Of a stretch of DNA of 64,000 nucleotides, positions 37,579 through 46,886 are shown piece by piece; positions within the stretch are counted from its first letter, which is position 1, and each line of letters opens with the position of its first letter. Made by a program: the position numbers and the translations under genes. Under the pieces are notes generated by a model. The model worked only from the letters and a program-made list of their open reading frames with translations. It ran no database searches and was not told the origin of the DNA. Origin of the DNA: Alphaproteobacteria bacterium US3C007 (GTDB taxonomy: Bacteria > Pseudomonadota > Alphaproteobacteria > Rhodobacterales > Rhodobacteraceae); the NCBI GenBank assembly GCA_034423775.1, contig CP139918.1:1674001-1738000 (forward strand), read 5' to 3'.

Positions 37579-38597
37579 TGGGCTGCCATGGCCAGCCTGA
37601 TGAGGGCGCGCTCAACAAGCTCTAAGGCGGGCGCGTGTTGATTGGCCGAGCGCAATTGTAGATCGAGATCGGTTAACGTTTGAAGCGCCATTTTAGATTT
37701 AGACAGGCTCCAGCGCGTCGCGCTGCGTTGAAAGCGGTCACGCCGTGGGCCGAAGACCGGTGGTCGAAGCTTTGAAATGCCCGCGCTGGCACCTGCTGGG
37801 TCGCTGGCGATGCTGAATAGAATTTTGAAATGCCGCACCGCGCTTATGCATAAGGTTACGGGCTGCATTCCCTGCGATTTTAACCGCTGCATTAAGGGTC
37901 CGATCGCCTCTGCACGCCCTTCGCTGACCACCCATAGAATATCATCTAGCGCAGCTTCTTGGGAATTTGGCGCACAGTTTTGGATATCTTCCAGCCCCAG
38001 AGGCGTTGCATCATGCAGTTTGTAAAGCGCTAGCTTTTCAAGCGTTTGCCGAAAATCGCCCGGCTCCAATTCGCGCGCCAAAGCGCTAAGCGCTTTCAGG
38101 CCGATATCGCCAGGATTTTGCAACCCGGCCTTTTGCAATTCAGCGGCTATTTCAGCTTGGCTGGGAGGATCATCATAAATGGCAATCGCATAGGTATTAG
38201 GATGCGTTTCAAAGGTTTTTCTTAAGTTTGAAGAGGCCCGCAATTGCCCTGCGGTCACGATAATTTGGGCGTCGCCTTGCTGCCAATCCTGCAACGCGGC
38301 GGCAATGGTTTTGGTCAGCCCATCGGCCGCGTCTTCCAAAAACACCACCCGTTGACCTGGAAAAAATCCCTGCGCTTTCACGGCGTCAATCAGGGCGGCC
38401 GGGTCTTTGCGCAAGTCGGCACCAGAGAGGCGTGTGAGGCGCATTTCTTCGCTGCCTTGGGGGCCCAACAGCGCTAGGATCATGCTTTGTCGGCGCATCG
38501 ATACGCGCATCGCATCGGCACCATAGATCAAAACTCCTGCCCGATTGGGGTCGGGTTTGGCGCAATATGTGGCAATATCGCGCGCGGGCAGTTTCAT
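37572..38597 (-). CDS. holA: DNA polymerase III subunit delta
   Basis: HolA opens and loads the beta sliding clamp within the clamp loader. The 341-residue protein matches the delta family. It has an N-terminal AAA-like fold beginning with VLIYGADAMRV (degenerate Walker A, as expected for delta), the LTRLSGADLRKDP segment, and a C-terminal domain with KSKMALQTLTDLDLQLRSANQHAP. It overlaps lptE by 4 bp and is the third gene of a leuS-lptE-holA operon, a standard proteobacterial arrangement. Confidence 0.93.
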   Translation of the reverse strand: MKLPARDIATYCAKPDPNRAGVLIYGADAMRVSMRRQSMILALLGPQGSEEMRLTRLSGADLRKDPAALIDAVKAQGFFPGQRVVFLEDAADGLTKTIAAALQDWQQGDAQIIVTAGQLRASSNLRKTFETHPNTYAIAIYDDPPSQAEIAAELQKAGLQNPGDIGLKALSALARELEPGDFRQTLEKLALYKLHDATPLGLEDIQNCAPNSQEAALDDILWVVSEGRAEAIGPLMQRLKSQGMQPVTLCISAVRHFKILFSIASDPAGASAGISKLRPPVFGPRRDRFQRSATRWSLSKSKMALQTLTDLDLQLRSANQHAPALELVERALIRLAMAAQK

Positions 38598-39094
38598 GGC
38601 TTGGCCTGGGGTTGGATCAAGATCAGGGCATCCAATACTTTATCGGCCAGCTGGATCATTAGGCGGTCATAGGCATCATTGCTCGCGGCTAGAATTGCCA
38701 CATTAGAGCCGCTTTGTGCGTAACCGGTAAACGATTTTACGCTGCCCGATTGCACCTCTTTTCCATCGGCTATTTGAACAATGGTATAATCAGCAAAGCC
38801 GGTTACAATCTTGCGTTGCGCTCGGCCGTCCGCAGCGATGCCTGCTCTGGCTTCGCTTTTGCGCGGCGTAATGCTGAGCAGATATCGGGTTCCTTGCCCG
38901 CTATGTAGCCGCTCTGAAAGGCGGTTATAAAGCACATAGCTGTCGCGATCTTTGGGCACATCCAGCTCGATATTTTGCAGAAAATCTGCGGTCTCTGATC
39001 CCGATTTATAAAGTGGCTCAAGCGTACATCCGGCAAGCGCCAGCCCTATCAAAAGGCTTGCGCTGTAAAGGATATTGCGCCTAAACCACCACAT
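38594..39094 (-). CDS. lptE: LPS-assembly lipoprotein LptE
   Basis: LptE plugs the LptD barrel that inserts lipopolysaccharide in the outer membrane. The 166-residue protein has a lipoprotein signal (about 1-21) with lipobox LAGC, so Cys22 or so is the lipidated residue, followed by [10 protein letters not shown] beta-rich body and a C-terminal helix ([18 protein letters not shown]) follow. Sequence conservation is low in this family, so the call rests on size, lipobox, the LEPLY motif and the leuS-lptE-holA gene order. Its start overlaps the leuS stop by 14 bp. Confidence 0.88.
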   Translation of the reverse strand: MWWFRRNILYSASLLIGLALAGCTLEPLYKSGSETADFLQNIELDVPKDRDSYVLYNRLSERLHSGQGTRYLLSITPRKSEARAGIAADGRAQRKIVTGFADYTIVQIADGKEVQSGSVKSFTGYAQSGSNVAILAASNDAYDRLMIQLADKVLDALILIQPQAKP

Positions 39095-41627
39095 TCACAA
39101 TGCGCCCCGGCACTACAATAATTTTCTTCGGAACAGCCCCGTTTAAGGCGCGCTGCACCGCCTCTTCCGCCAAAGCCAGGGCTTCGATCTTGTCTTTTGC
39201 GAGATCCTTCGCAACGGTTATTTCCGCCCGCCGCTTGCCGTTTATTTGAATTGGCAGCGTGAGCGTGGTTTCAACCAGCATAGCCTCATCTGCCTGCGGC
39301 CATGCGGCGTTTATAACCAAGCCGTCGCCGCCTTGCCGGGCCCAGATATCCTCTGCCAGATGCGGGGTCATTGGCGCCATCAGTTGCGCCAATATCCGCA
39401 TCGCATCGCGTTGCACGCGCCCGCCGGCCTGTGATTTGGCCAGCGTGTTGGTAAAGCCGTATAGCTTTGCAATCGCGGCGTTAAAGCCAAATGATTCCAC
39501 GCCCAGCGTGACATCACGGATGGCTTTATGCATCTCGCGGAGCAGGGCCTCATCCCCGTTCCCGGTCTGCGCCATATCCATTTGCGCGATCTTTTCACTC
39601 AGCGACCAGACGCGGCTAAGATGGCGATGCGCAGCCTCCGCGCCGCTGGCGGTCCATTCCACATCGCGTTCTGGCGGGCTGTCAGAGAGCACGAACCAGC
39701 GGGCGGTATCCGCGCCATAAGCTGAAATAATATGCACCGGATCCACCACGTTTTTCTTCGACTTTGACATTTTTGCCGAAGGAATAATTTCGACAGCGCT
39801 GCCATCTGCCAATTTCCCATCGCTTACATCTTCAGGAAGGTGATAGACGGGGCGTCCCTTTCCATCACGGGTCTGATAGATTTCATGCGTGACCATGCCT
39901 TGCGTGAACAACGCATTAAACGGCTCAACATTCGCACGGCTTGGCAAATGCCCGGTAAGCTGCATCGCCCGCGAGAAGAAGCGCGAATAGAGCAAATGCA
40001 AAATCGCGTGTTCAATCCCACCGATATATTGATCCACATTCATCCAATAGGCGATATCTTCGGCCGTGGTGGGTTGCGCGGCATGCGGCGCGGTAAAGCG
40101 GGCAAAATACCAAGAGGAATCAACGAATGTGTCCATGGTGTCGGTTTCACGCAAAGCCGGTTTCCCGCAGGCGGGGCAGGCACAATTGCGCCATGTCGGG
40201 TGGCGATCCAGCGGATTTCCGGGTTTGTCAAAACTGACATCATCGGGCAGAATCACGGGCAGGTTTTCTTTTTTCTCGGGCACCACGCCGCAGGCATCGC
40301 AATGTACAACGGGGATCGGGCAGCCCCAATAGCGCTGGCGCGACAAGCCCCAATCGCGCAACCGGTAATTGGTAACGCCCTTGCCCCAGCCTTGTGCTTC
40401 GGCGAAGGCAATCGTGGCATCCACTGCCTCTTGCCCGGTGGCCATGTCGAGCCCGGCGAAGTGGTTGGCCCATTTCACTTTTTCAGATTTAGGGGGCACA
40501 AACGCCAGATCCGCAACCGGCGTGTCATTATCGAGCGCAAAAAAGGTATCAATCACGGGCAGGTCATATTTGCGAGCGAAATCCAAATCGCGTTGATCAT
40601 GCGCAGGGCAGGCGAAAATTGCTCCGGTGCCGTAATCCATCAAAATAAAATTCGCGATCCAAACGGGCAAAGTCCAGTCAGGGTTTAGCGGATGGCGCAC
40701 GCGCAACCCCGTATCAAGGCCGTTTTTATCGGCTTTTTCCATATCGGCTTCCGAGGTGCTCATCTGCCGGCATTCTTTGTTAAAGGCTGCAATCTCGGGA
40801 TTTGAGGCCTCGAGCTGCCGGGCCAGCGGATGATCGGCCGAAATACCAATAAAAGATGCGCCAAGCAATGTATCCGGGCGCGTGGTGTAAACAGCAATTT
40901 GTGAATGATCGGTCGGCCCATCGATCACATCAAAGGCAAATTCCAACCCCCGCGATTGCCCGATCCAATTGGATTGCATCAGTTTGACCTTGGCAGGCCA
41001 ATCATCTAGCCCGTCGATCGCCTGCAAAAGATCTTCGGCATGGTCGGATATTTTGAAAAACCACTGCGTAAGCTCGCGCCGCTCGACCAACGCGCCCGAG
41101 CGCCACCCGCGGCCGTTTTCCACCTGTTCATTGGCCAAAACGGTCATATCCACCGGATCCCAATTGACCACAGCGTTTTTACGATAGACGAGATCTTTCT
41201 TTAAGAAATCCAAAAACAGCGCTTGTTGTTGCCCATAATATTCCGGATCGCAGGTGGCAAATTCGCGCGACCAGTCGATCGACAGGCCAAGCGGCTTCAT
41301 TTGCGCGCGCATATCGGCGATATTGCTATAGGTCCAATCTTTGGGGTGGCCGCCTATTGCCATCGCGGCGTTTTCAGCCGGCATTCCAAACGCATCCCAG
41401 CCCATCGGGTGCAACACATTATGCCCGGTGCTGATTTTATGGCGGGCAATCACATCGCCCATTGTGTAATTGCGCACATGGCCCATATGGATCCGCCCCG
41501 AAGGATAGGGAAACATCTCAAGCACGTAATATTTTGGTTTGCTTTGATCGCGTGTGGCCGTGAAGACGCCAGCGTCTTCCCAGCTTTGTTGCCATTTCGC
41601 TTCTATTTCACCCGCCTCATAGCGCAT
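39081..41627 (-). CDS. leuS: Leucyl-tRNA synthetase
   Basis: LeuS charges tRNA-Leu. From the ATG at 41627 ([13 protein letters not shown]) the protein is 848 residues, normal for the family; the open frame extends 41 codons upstream, but those lack similarity. The class I HIGH motif is HMGH (47-50), the CP1 editing domain contains [15 protein letters not shown], and KMSKS lies at about 618-622. An AAGGA SD sits 11 bases before the start. It is the first gene of the leuS-lptE-holA operon and is divergent from the porin gene. Confidence 0.97.
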   Translation of the reverse strand: MRYEAGEIEAKWQQSWEDAGVFTATRDQSKPKYYVLEMFPYPSGRIHMGHVRNYTMGDVIARHKISTGHNVLHPMGWDAFGMPAENAAMAIGGHPKDWTYSNIADMRAQMKPLGLSIDWSREFATCDPEYYGQQQALFLDFLKKDLVYRKNAVVNWDPVDMTVLANEQVENGRGWRSGALVERRELTQWFFKISDHAEDLLQAIDGLDDWPAKVKLMQSNWIGQSRGLEFAFDVIDGPTDHSQIAVYTTRPDTLLGASFIGISADHPLARQLEASNPEIAAFNKECRQMSTSEADMEKADKNGLDTGLRVRHPLNPDWTLPVWIANFILMDYGTGAIFACPAHDQRDLDFARKYDLPVIDTFFALDNDTPVADLAFVPPKSEKVKWANHFAGLDMATGQEAVDATIAFAEAQGWGKGVTNYRLRDWGLSRQRYWGCPIPVVHCDACGVVPEKKENLPVILPDDVSFDKPGNPLDRHPTWRNCACPACGKPALRETDTMDTFVDSSWYFARFTAPHAAQPTTAEDIAYWMNVDQYIGGIEHAILHLLYSRFFSRAMQLTGHLPSRANVEPFNALFTQGMVTHEIYQTRDGKGRPVYHLPEDVSDGKLADGSAVEIIPSAKMSKSKKNVVDPVHIISAYGADTARWFVLSDSPPERDVEWTASGAEAAHRHLSRVWSLSEKIAQMDMAQTGNGDEALLREMHKAIRDVTLGVESFGFNAAIAKLYGFTNTLAKSQAGGRVQRDAMRILAQLMAPMTPHLAEDIWARQGGDGLVINAAWPQADEAMLVETTLTLPIQINGKRRAEITVAKDLAKDKIEALALAEEAVQRALNGAVPKKIIVVPGRIVNVVV

Positions 41628-41964
41628 CTTTTTGGAATTCCTTGCAAGCATTTCTGTTGGTATGGTGATAGTGGTTTCGGCGCGCAGCGTCCAGAGCCGC
41701 GCTGGGCTTTCTCGCAATGGCTGGTTCGGGTATCTGCTGGCTTTGCGCATCGGGCAGTGGCCGCCCGAAAGGGCACGCAGGATGGCGACATGCAGTGCCG
41801 AACTGGTTTGGCAAACTGTGGCATTCCTGCATCAGATTGAAGCCGCTCTTGTCGGCCGCGCATGGCAAAGCTTGCAAAACACCCCCGAAACACGACAAGA
41901 GGGTTTCATACGCCGCGCTGACTACCGGTGCGGCTATCTAAGTTTTAACTTCGAGGAAAAAAAG
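41628..41964. other. 337-bp spacer between leuS and the porin gene, with a nested foldable segment
   Basis: I see no gene here: the frame open to the left of the porin has no signal or family features. The segment 41719-41808 can fold into a nested hairpin as plus-strand RNA. Its stems are GGCTGGTTCGG/CCGAACTGGTT (11 pairs, five of them wobbles), CTGC/GCAG, TGCG/CGCA and TCGGGC/GCCCGA with loop AGTGGCC (41756-41762). The wobble pairs would be A-C mismatches on the other strand. It could be a small RNA, a leader structure of the porin mRNA, or chance. The porin SD (GAGG, about 41953-41956) is clear; no convincing -35/-10 pair is visible. Confidence 0.35.
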
Positions 41965-42882
41965 ATGAAAAATGTTCTTCTCGCGACTACAGCGATTGCG
42001 TTGACTGCAGGTTATGCAGCAGCGGACGTATCTTACAGCGCTTCAGCAAAATTGTCGTATGGCAACTTTGGTGAAGAGTTCCAAGCCGGCGCCGCAGGCG
42101 TTCAAGGTGTAGAAGGTACAACTAACGTTGGTACCGCAGGTACAGGCTATGCATATAGCAACACATTCGATTTCGTTGTGTCTGGTTCAGGTGAAGCCGG
42201 CGGCGTTGCATATTCAGGCAGCATGACAATTGACGAAACGACCCCTGGCAATGCTCTGGGCGCGTTCTCAATGAGCTCAAACGGCTTGTCATACACATAT
42301 GATGCCAACGATCTGGGCGGTCTTGTAGGTGATACAGCGGCCACCAGCTTGGAAGAGAGCGAAGGTGATTGGAAGATCGCTTATGCAGCAAATGGTCTGT
42401 CAATTGGTCTTGAAGTGAAAGACAATGATGGCAACGGCACAGCTTCTGACACCATCAACACTGTATCTGTTGGTTACACAATGGGCGCAATGTCAGTGTC
42501 ATATGATGCAGATGATCAAGCTACTCAAAATTATGACGCCAAAGTGACCTACACAATGGGCGGAACCGTTTTGTCTGCTGGTACAGATGAAATCGAAAGC
42601 CACTATGTCGGTATCACAACAACAGTTGGTGGAATGGCTTTGACAGCACGATCTGAAACTGATGGCAACACAGCAGCTGATACAGCCGAAAACGAATTGT
42701 CAATCTCATATACAATGGGCGCTTTGACCATTGCTTATGCGAAAGACACAGGCGATGTGGGCAAATATGGTGATGAAGCCGAAACGCTGACAACATTGAC
42801 GTATGACTTGGGCGGCGTAACGCTGGTTGCCAAAGGCAACGACCAAGAAGAAACAGAAGTTTCAGCAGCATTCTCATTCTAA
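41965..42882 (+). CDS. Outer-membrane porin (Rhodobacter-type beta-barrel)
   Basis: The 305-residue precursor has a cleavable signal peptide (KNVLLATTAIALTAGYAAA, cut before DVSYS). The mature chain is rich in Gly, Ser, Thr and alternating aromatic/aliphatic residues, as in 16-strand general porins. Recurrent YTMG-type strand ends (GYTMGAMSVSYD, YTMGALTIAYA) and a terminal phenylalanine (AAFSF) for BAM recognition support this. Acidic loops (DDQATQNYD, DNDGNGTASD) could sit at the pore. Codon use differs from neighbours (many ACA, GGT and GTT codons), consistent with very high expression. A perfect terminator hairpin follows. Confidence 0.92.
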   Translation: MKNVLLATTAIALTAGYAAADVSYSASAKLSYGNFGEEFQAGAAGVQGVEGTTNVGTAGTGYAYSNTFDFVVSGSGEAGGVAYSGSMTIDETTPGNALGAFSMSSNGLSYTYDANDLGGLVGDTAATSLEESEGDWKIAYAANGLSIGLEVKDNDGNGTASDTINTVSVGYTMGAMSVSYDADDQATQNYDAKVTYTMGGTVLSAGTDEIESHYVGITTTVGGMALTARSETDGNTAADTAENELSISYTMGALTIAYAKDTGDVGKYGDEAETLTTLTYDLGGVTLVAKGNDQEETEVSAAFSF

Positions 42883-42905
42883 GTTAAACAACTTAGTTTG
42901 GATGG

Positions 42906-42936
42906 AAAGAGCAGCCTATGGGCTGCTCTTTTTTTT
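42906..42936 (+). terminator. Strong rho-independent terminator of the porin gene
   Basis: AAAGAGCAGCC (42906-42916) and GGCTGCTCTTT (42921-42931) form a perfect 11-bp stem with the tetraloop TATG, followed immediately by a run of T. The high stability suits a heavily transcribed gene. Confidence 0.95.
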
Positions 42937-43178
42937 ATGGACGTCCTGCTTTTGCAGCTTTTGGCGCCTGTGAATGCGGGGGCCGGTTCTATCCGGGGTG
43001 ATGTGCGGCAGCGCGGCTTTAAAACGCCGCGTCATTGCATATGGCTTTCGAATTTCGATCGGCATGTTGTTTGGGTTCTGTTGCGCGCTCCTTTAAGGTT
43101 TAAAACAGCGTCGAAGGTTGAAATCACCCGTAAAACCCTATCCTATTGAGGATAAACTACGAGCGAAGAGAAAAGCGC

Positions 43179-43862
43179 ATGAGCCTGGATCAAATTAAAC
43201 AGCGGATTACACGCGCGGTTGAGGCGGTTGCGCCGCCCGCGGCGGGCATTAAAACCCCTCCTGAATTGATCGCCGTGTCAAAAGTGCAACCCGATGAACG
43301 CGTGCGCGCGGTGTTGGCGCAAGGGCATCGGTGTTTTGGTGAGAATAGAGTGCAAGAGGCGGCGCAAAAATGGCCGAATTTCCGTGCTGAGTTTTCCGGC
43401 ATAGATCTGCACCTCTTGGGGCCGTTGCAAAGCAATAAAGCGCGCCAAGCGATGCAGCTATTTGACGTGATACATTCACTTGATCGGCCAAAACTGGCAG
43501 CCGCCTTGGCCCGATTGGCGCAGGAACTGGGACAATGTCCAAAACTGTTTATTCAGGTTAACACGGGGTCCGAGCCGCAAAAAGCCGGGATTTTAAACGC
43601 CGATTGCGATGCGTTTATCGCCGATTGTCGCGCGCTTGATTTGCCGATTATCGGGCTGATGTGTATTCCACCGGCTGAAGAAGAGGCCGGCGCCCATTTT
43701 CAGCTTTTGGCCGATATGGCGGCGCGCAACGGCTTGTTAGGGTTATCGATGGGCATGTCGGCAGATTTTGAATTGGCCATCGCCCATGGCGCCACGCATA
43801 TCCGCGTTGGATCGGCTATTTTTGGCAATCGGGTGCCAGCGGCTAAGCAATCACCAGCTTAG
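43179..43862 (+). CDS. YggS/PROSC-family pyridoxal-phosphate homeostasis protein
   Basis: This cytoplasmic PLP-binding protein of the alanine-racemase fold is thought to buffer free PLP and maintain amino-acid and vitamin B6 balance. The 227-residue protein has the PLP-binding lysine in AVSKVQPDE (Lys35), the family stretch GENRVQEAAQKW, and HLLGPLQSNKA and GLSMGMSADFELAIAHGATHIRVGSAIFG near the C-terminus (given in parts here). I use the ATG at 43179. It overlaps the convergent L,D-transpeptidase gene by 20 bp. The preceding gap (42883-43178) holds the porin terminator and a hairpin CGCGGC-N8-GCCGCG (43012-43031), but no gene I can support. Confidence 0.93.
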   Translation: MSLDQIKQRITRAVEAVAPPAAGIKTPPELIAVSKVQPDERVRAVLAQGHRCFGENRVQEAAQKWPNFRAEFSGIDLHLLGPLQSNKARQAMQLFDVIHSLDRPKLAAALARLAQELGQCPKLFIQVNTGSEPQKAGILNADCDAFIADCRALDLPIIGLMCIPPAEEEAGAHFQLLADMAARNGLLGLSMGMSADFELAIAHGATHIRVGSAIFGNRVPAAKQSPA

Positions 43863-44343
43863 TGCCAAATCTAAGGCCTTTGGCGATGCGGCGCAGATCC
43901 GTGCGCGACACGCCGATACAGCCTTCGGTCGGATAATGCGGCCGCCGCCATTGGTGCAAAAAGATCGCCGAACCGCGGCCTTTCACAGCATAGGGCCAGT
44001 TCCAATTGGTGAGGATTATCAGATCATAAAGCGGATCCGCCCGCATTAACCTTTCATGGCGGCCTGAATAGGGCGTCCGCACCATCATATTATAGTCTTG
44101 ATCGGTTGGATCATCCGACCAAAGATCGCTTGGGCCAATCGGGTGCGCCCAGTCGGTTGGTGCTGCTAACCTATCGGGGCGATAGAGCAGGCCAACGATT
44201 TCATGGCTGCCGGACGGGGTTGCCCCATCGCCTTCGCGCTTACGATCGCTGATGCCGCCGCGCCCAATGCTGCAAGGATAGTATCGGCCCTGAAACCGCA
44301 GGCCGCGTTTGGTAAGCACGATATCCTTTGGCCTCACCCTCAC
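43843..44343 (-). CDS. L,D-transpeptidase catalytic domain (YkuD) protein
   Basis: YkuD-fold enzymes make 3-3 peptidoglycan cross-links or attach proteins to the wall. The 166-residue protein consists of the domain alone. The catalytic cysteine is Cys142 in TEGCIGVSR, with His130 upstream in FLHQW; the canonical SHGCxR motif is altered to TEGCIGVSR. No signal peptide is visible, so localisation is unclear; the N-terminus begins RVRPKDIVLTKRG. It overlaps the ribA stop/start by 4 bp and the convergent YggS gene by 20 bp. Similar short YkuD proteins near riboflavin genes are not, to my knowledge, functionally characterised. Confidence 0.83.
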   Translation of the reverse strand: MRVRPKDIVLTKRGLRFQGRYYPCSIGRGGISDRKREGDGATPSGSHEIVGLLYRPDRLAAPTDWAHPIGPSDLWSDDPTDQDYNMMVRTPYSGRHERLMRADPLYDLIILTNWNWPYAVKGRGSAIFLHQWRRPHYPTEGCIGVSRTDLRRIAKGLRFGTKLVIA

Positions 44344-45431
44344 AAAAGATGCCCGGATTTTTGCGCCTTTGTCGACAAATAGCTTGCGTTGAGCGGGTTT
44401 TCCCCCCGCTTTAAGGGCACGCGCTCTGCGACGGTGATGCCTTGTTGCTCCATCATCGCCACCTTTGCCGGATTATTGGTAAGCAAGCGGATTTGCGAAA
44501 TGCCCAATTTGCGCAGGATTGAAGCGCCGAGGCGAAAATCGCGCTCATCATCTTCAAACCCCAAGCGGTGATTGGCTTCTACCGTATCAAAGCCCTGATC
44601 TTGCAACGCATAGGCGCGCAATTTATTTGTCAGGCCGATTCCGCGCCCCTCTTGGTTGAGATAGAGCAAAGTGCCCGCGCCCTCTTGCCCCATCTGCTGC
44701 AGCGCCCCCTGCAATTGGGGGCCGCAATCACATTTTAAACTGCCCAGAACATCGCCGGTAAAACAAGCCGAATGCAAACGCACCAAGACGGGTTGGGCAC
44801 GGTCAAGAAGACCGATTTCCAGCCCGTAATGTTCTTCACCCCCATCATCAGGTCGAAACACATGTAAGCGGGTGTTTGCTGCAGGCGCGGTTGGGATTTG
44901 CGCTGCTGCAACCGAAGATAACACGCTTTGCGCCTCTAAAAACGGTTTGGTTTGCTCGGCGTTCAGGCGCGTCAGCATTGCAAGATCCGGCCCGCTTATT
45001 GATCCGGGAAGGCTGGCCATCAGCGCAGCCGGCAAAAGATGCGCCGATTTCACCAAGGCCAGCGCAATCCGATCCAGGTGAACCTCTCCCCCGCGCAGGG
45101 TTTGAAACGGACCTTTCAACGGAACACTGAGGTCATCGACCGGGTTTGCAAGGCTTCGAAGCCAGGCCAAATTGCGATCTGCAGGCAGCGCAAGCCGCGC
45201 CAGATCGCCGTCATAGGCAGCAATTTTCAGCGTTTCTGCGCGCTGTTTGGTCAGCACCATATGCAGGTGATGCTTGGACGCAATCATCTGATCTAGCCGC
45301 GCCTGGCTCAGCGTTTCGATGGGCACCACCAAAGTTTGCGCTGGCCCGGCGCTTAAGATCACGGGCACGCCCATGCGCAAATCAGTACGCGCGCGCGCGA
45401 TTTGTTCAATGATTGTTAACGCGACCCTCAT
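44340..45431 (-). CDS. ribA: GTP cyclohydrolase II with a divergent N-terminal domain
   Basis: RibA opens GTP to 2,5-diamino-6-ribosylamino-pyrimidinone 5'-phosphate, the first step of riboflavin synthesis. The catalytic domain occupies about residues 165-363. It has RLHSACFTGDVLGSLKCDCG with three zinc-ligand cysteines, YLNQEGRGIGLTNK with catalytic residues, and LTNNPAKVAMMEQQGI. The N-terminal 150 residues replace a RibB (DHBP synthase) domain but lack its acidic DDEDREN-like motif, so a second activity is unlikely. It is divergent from cenR. The start ATG at 45431 gives 363 residues. Confidence 0.92.
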   Translation of the reverse strand: MRVALTIIEQIARARTDLRMGVPVILSAGPAQTLVVPIETLSQARLDQMIASKHHLHMVLTKQRAETLKIAAYDGDLARLALPADRNLAWLRSLANPVDDLSVPLKGPFQTLRGGEVHLDRIALALVKSAHLLPAALMASLPGSISGPDLAMLTRLNAEQTKPFLEAQSVLSSVAAAQIPTAPAANTRLHVFRPDDGGEEHYGLEIGLLDRAQPVLVRLHSACFTGDVLGSLKCDCGPQLQGALQQMGQEGAGTLLYLNQEGRGIGLTNKLRAYALQDQGFDTVEANHRLGFEDDERDFRLGASILRKLGISQIRLLTNNPAKVAMMEQQGITVAERVPLKRGENPLNASYLSTKAQKSGHLL

Positions 45432-45627
45432 TTTGCGCCTGCAAACCCTTCACATTGCTTCGTTTGGGTTGTGCTGGAAACGCAGAAGCGGGTCAATGTT
45501 TCATTTTTGGGTGATTTGGCTGCAAAACCCTCACAATCCCACACGTCCGCGTGAACAACCGGAGAGAAGTCTTGCATAAAGATTTAAAGTTTCCCATGTC
45601 TAAAGGCACAGAAGAGGGATGGGTTAA

Positions 45628-46314
45628 ATGACGCAGGTAAGTTCGGTTTTATTGGTTGAGGATCAGGATGATCTACGAGACGCCCTTTCAGATCAACTGC
45701 TCGTCACGCAGGAATTCATGGTGGAGCAGGCTGCAAACGGGCAAGAGGCGCTGCACCATATCGCGCAAAAAAGCTTTGATCTGATTATCTTGGATGTTGG
45801 GTTGCCAGATACGGATGGTCGCGAGCTGTGCAAGGTGATGCGAAAGCAGAATGTGAAATGCCCGATCGTGATGTTGACCGGCCATGATGGTGATGCGGAT
45901 ACGATCCTTGGTTTGGATTCAGGGGCCAATGATTACATTACAAAGCCTTTCAAAATGGCTGTGCTTTTGGCCCGTTTGCGCGCCCAATTGCGCCAACATA
46001 CGTTGTCAGAGGATGCAAGTTTTACGCTGGGGCCCTACACGTTCCAACCCTCCCATAAGATCTTGACGGGTGCGGATGGCCAAAAAGTCAGACTGACTGA
46101 AAAGGAAACCAATATATTAAAATTTCTGCTGCGCGCCGGCGCTGTGATCGTACCACGGGAAAAATTATTGCATGAGGTGTGGGGGTATAATGCGGCCGTC
46201 ACAACCCATACGCTGGAAACGCATATTTACCGCCTGCGGCAAAAGATTGAAGTGGATCCATCGCAGGCCAGTCTTTTGGTGACAGCGGCGGGCGGATATA
46301 AATTGGTGGCCTAG
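45628..46314 (+). CDS. cenR: OmpR-family response regulator, CenR-like
   Basis: The 228-residue regulator has a receiver domain (7-125) with acidic pocket Glu11/Asp12, phospho-acceptor Asp56 (IILDVGLPDTDG), Thr88 region (MLTGHDGDADTI) and Lys of YITKPF, followed by an OmpR winged helix (about 135-228) with TEKETNILKFLLRAG and THTLETHIYRLRQKIE. These stretches closely resemble, from memory, CenR of Caulobacter and Rhodobacter, an essential regulator of cell-envelope integrity. No histidine kinase is encoded next to it, which also fits CenR. It is divergent from ribA. The ATG at 45628 has a GAGGG SD upstream. Confidence 0.75.
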   Translation: MTQVSSVLLVEDQDDLRDALSDQLLVTQEFMVEQAANGQEALHHIAQKSFDLIILDVGLPDTDGRELCKVMRKQNVKCPIVMLTGHDGDADTILGLDSGANDYITKPFKMAVLLARLRAQLRQHTLSEDASFTLGPYTFQPSHKILTGADGQKVRLTEKETNILKFLLRAGAVIVPREKLLHEVWGYNAAVTTHTLETHIYRLRQKIEVDPSQASLLVTAAGGYKLVA

Positions 46315-46342
46315 TCTATTTGGCGGAGCATTTTGGTGGGAT

Positions 46343-46807
46343 TTAATCCGAATCGGATGCCGGAAAAGGCGCCGCCTGCAGTGCAAACCGCGTTGGACCG
46401 GCCCCTTGTTTGGCCAGGTGATCCTGCGCATTGAACAAATGGCAGGCTTTCATCGAAAGGCAACCGCAGCCAATGCAGCTTTCCAATTGATCCCGTAAGT
46501 TGGTTGTTTGCTGGATTTTTCTATTCAATTCAGCCCGCATGGCCTGCGAGACCAAGGCCCATTCAGCGGCGGTTGGCGATCGGTTCTGCGATAAAGGTGC
46601 AAGCAATTTTTTGATGTCGCGCAGGCGGAAACCACATTTTTGGGCTATGATTACAATTGAAACGCGGCGGATATCCGAGCGGGGATAGCGCCGTTGACCG
46701 GCACGGTTGCGCCGTGGTTTTAAAAGACCTCGCGTTTCATAATAGCGCAATGCCGAGGCAGCAATACCCGTGCACCTTGCCAGAAAGCGGATAGAAATTT
46801 CCTGCAT
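46343..46807 (-). CDS. soxR: Redox-sensitive transcriptional activator SoxR (MerR family)
   Basis: SoxR senses redox-cycling compounds or superoxide with a [2Fe-2S] cluster and activates genes through promoter distortion. The 154-residue protein has the MerR winged helix (FLARCTGIAASALRYYETRG, about 8-27), a dimerisation helix, and the cluster ligands Cys111, Cys114, Cys116 and Cys122 in CIGCGCLSMKAC, matching the SoxR pattern CX2CXCX5C. It is divergent from a VOC-family gene across 79 bp that contains a dyad and a 19-bp promoter spacer, so the VOC gene is a likely target. Confidence 0.94.
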   Translation of the reverse strand: MQEISIRFLARCTGIAASALRYYETRGLLKPRRNRAGQRRYPRSDIRRVSIVIIAQKCGFRLRDIKKLLAPLSQNRSPTAAEWALVSQAMRAELNRKIQQTTNLRDQLESCIGCGCLSMKACHLFNAQDHLAKQGAGPTRFALQAAPFPASDSD

Positions 46808-46821
46808 CTTTCAAAAACCAT

Positions 46822-46852
46822 TTGTCTTAAACCATGGTTGAACCGCTATCAG
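46822..46852 (+). promoter_or_regulatory. MerR-type promoter/operator between soxR and the VOC gene
   Basis: A -35-like TTGTCT (46822-46827) and -10-like TATCAG (46847-46852) are 19 bp apart, the over-long spacing that MerR-family activators need. The near-perfect dyad TTAAACCATGGTTGAA (46827-46842, one mismatched pair) lies almost entirely in that spacer. The dyad does not match the enterobacterial sox box, so operator identity is inferred from position and geometry. Confidence 0.55.
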
Positions 46853-46886
46853 AAGAATCAGGTATTTTTAAGATGCGAGGTATAGG

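Noticed and set aside
41632..41964. In-frame N-terminal extension of the porin
   Set aside because: The porin has a proper signal peptide and SD at 41965; the extension shows no similarity and overlaps the foldable spacer.
42898..43149. Open frame of 83 codons after the porin
   Set aside because: It begins inside the terminator hairpin and has no recognisable features.
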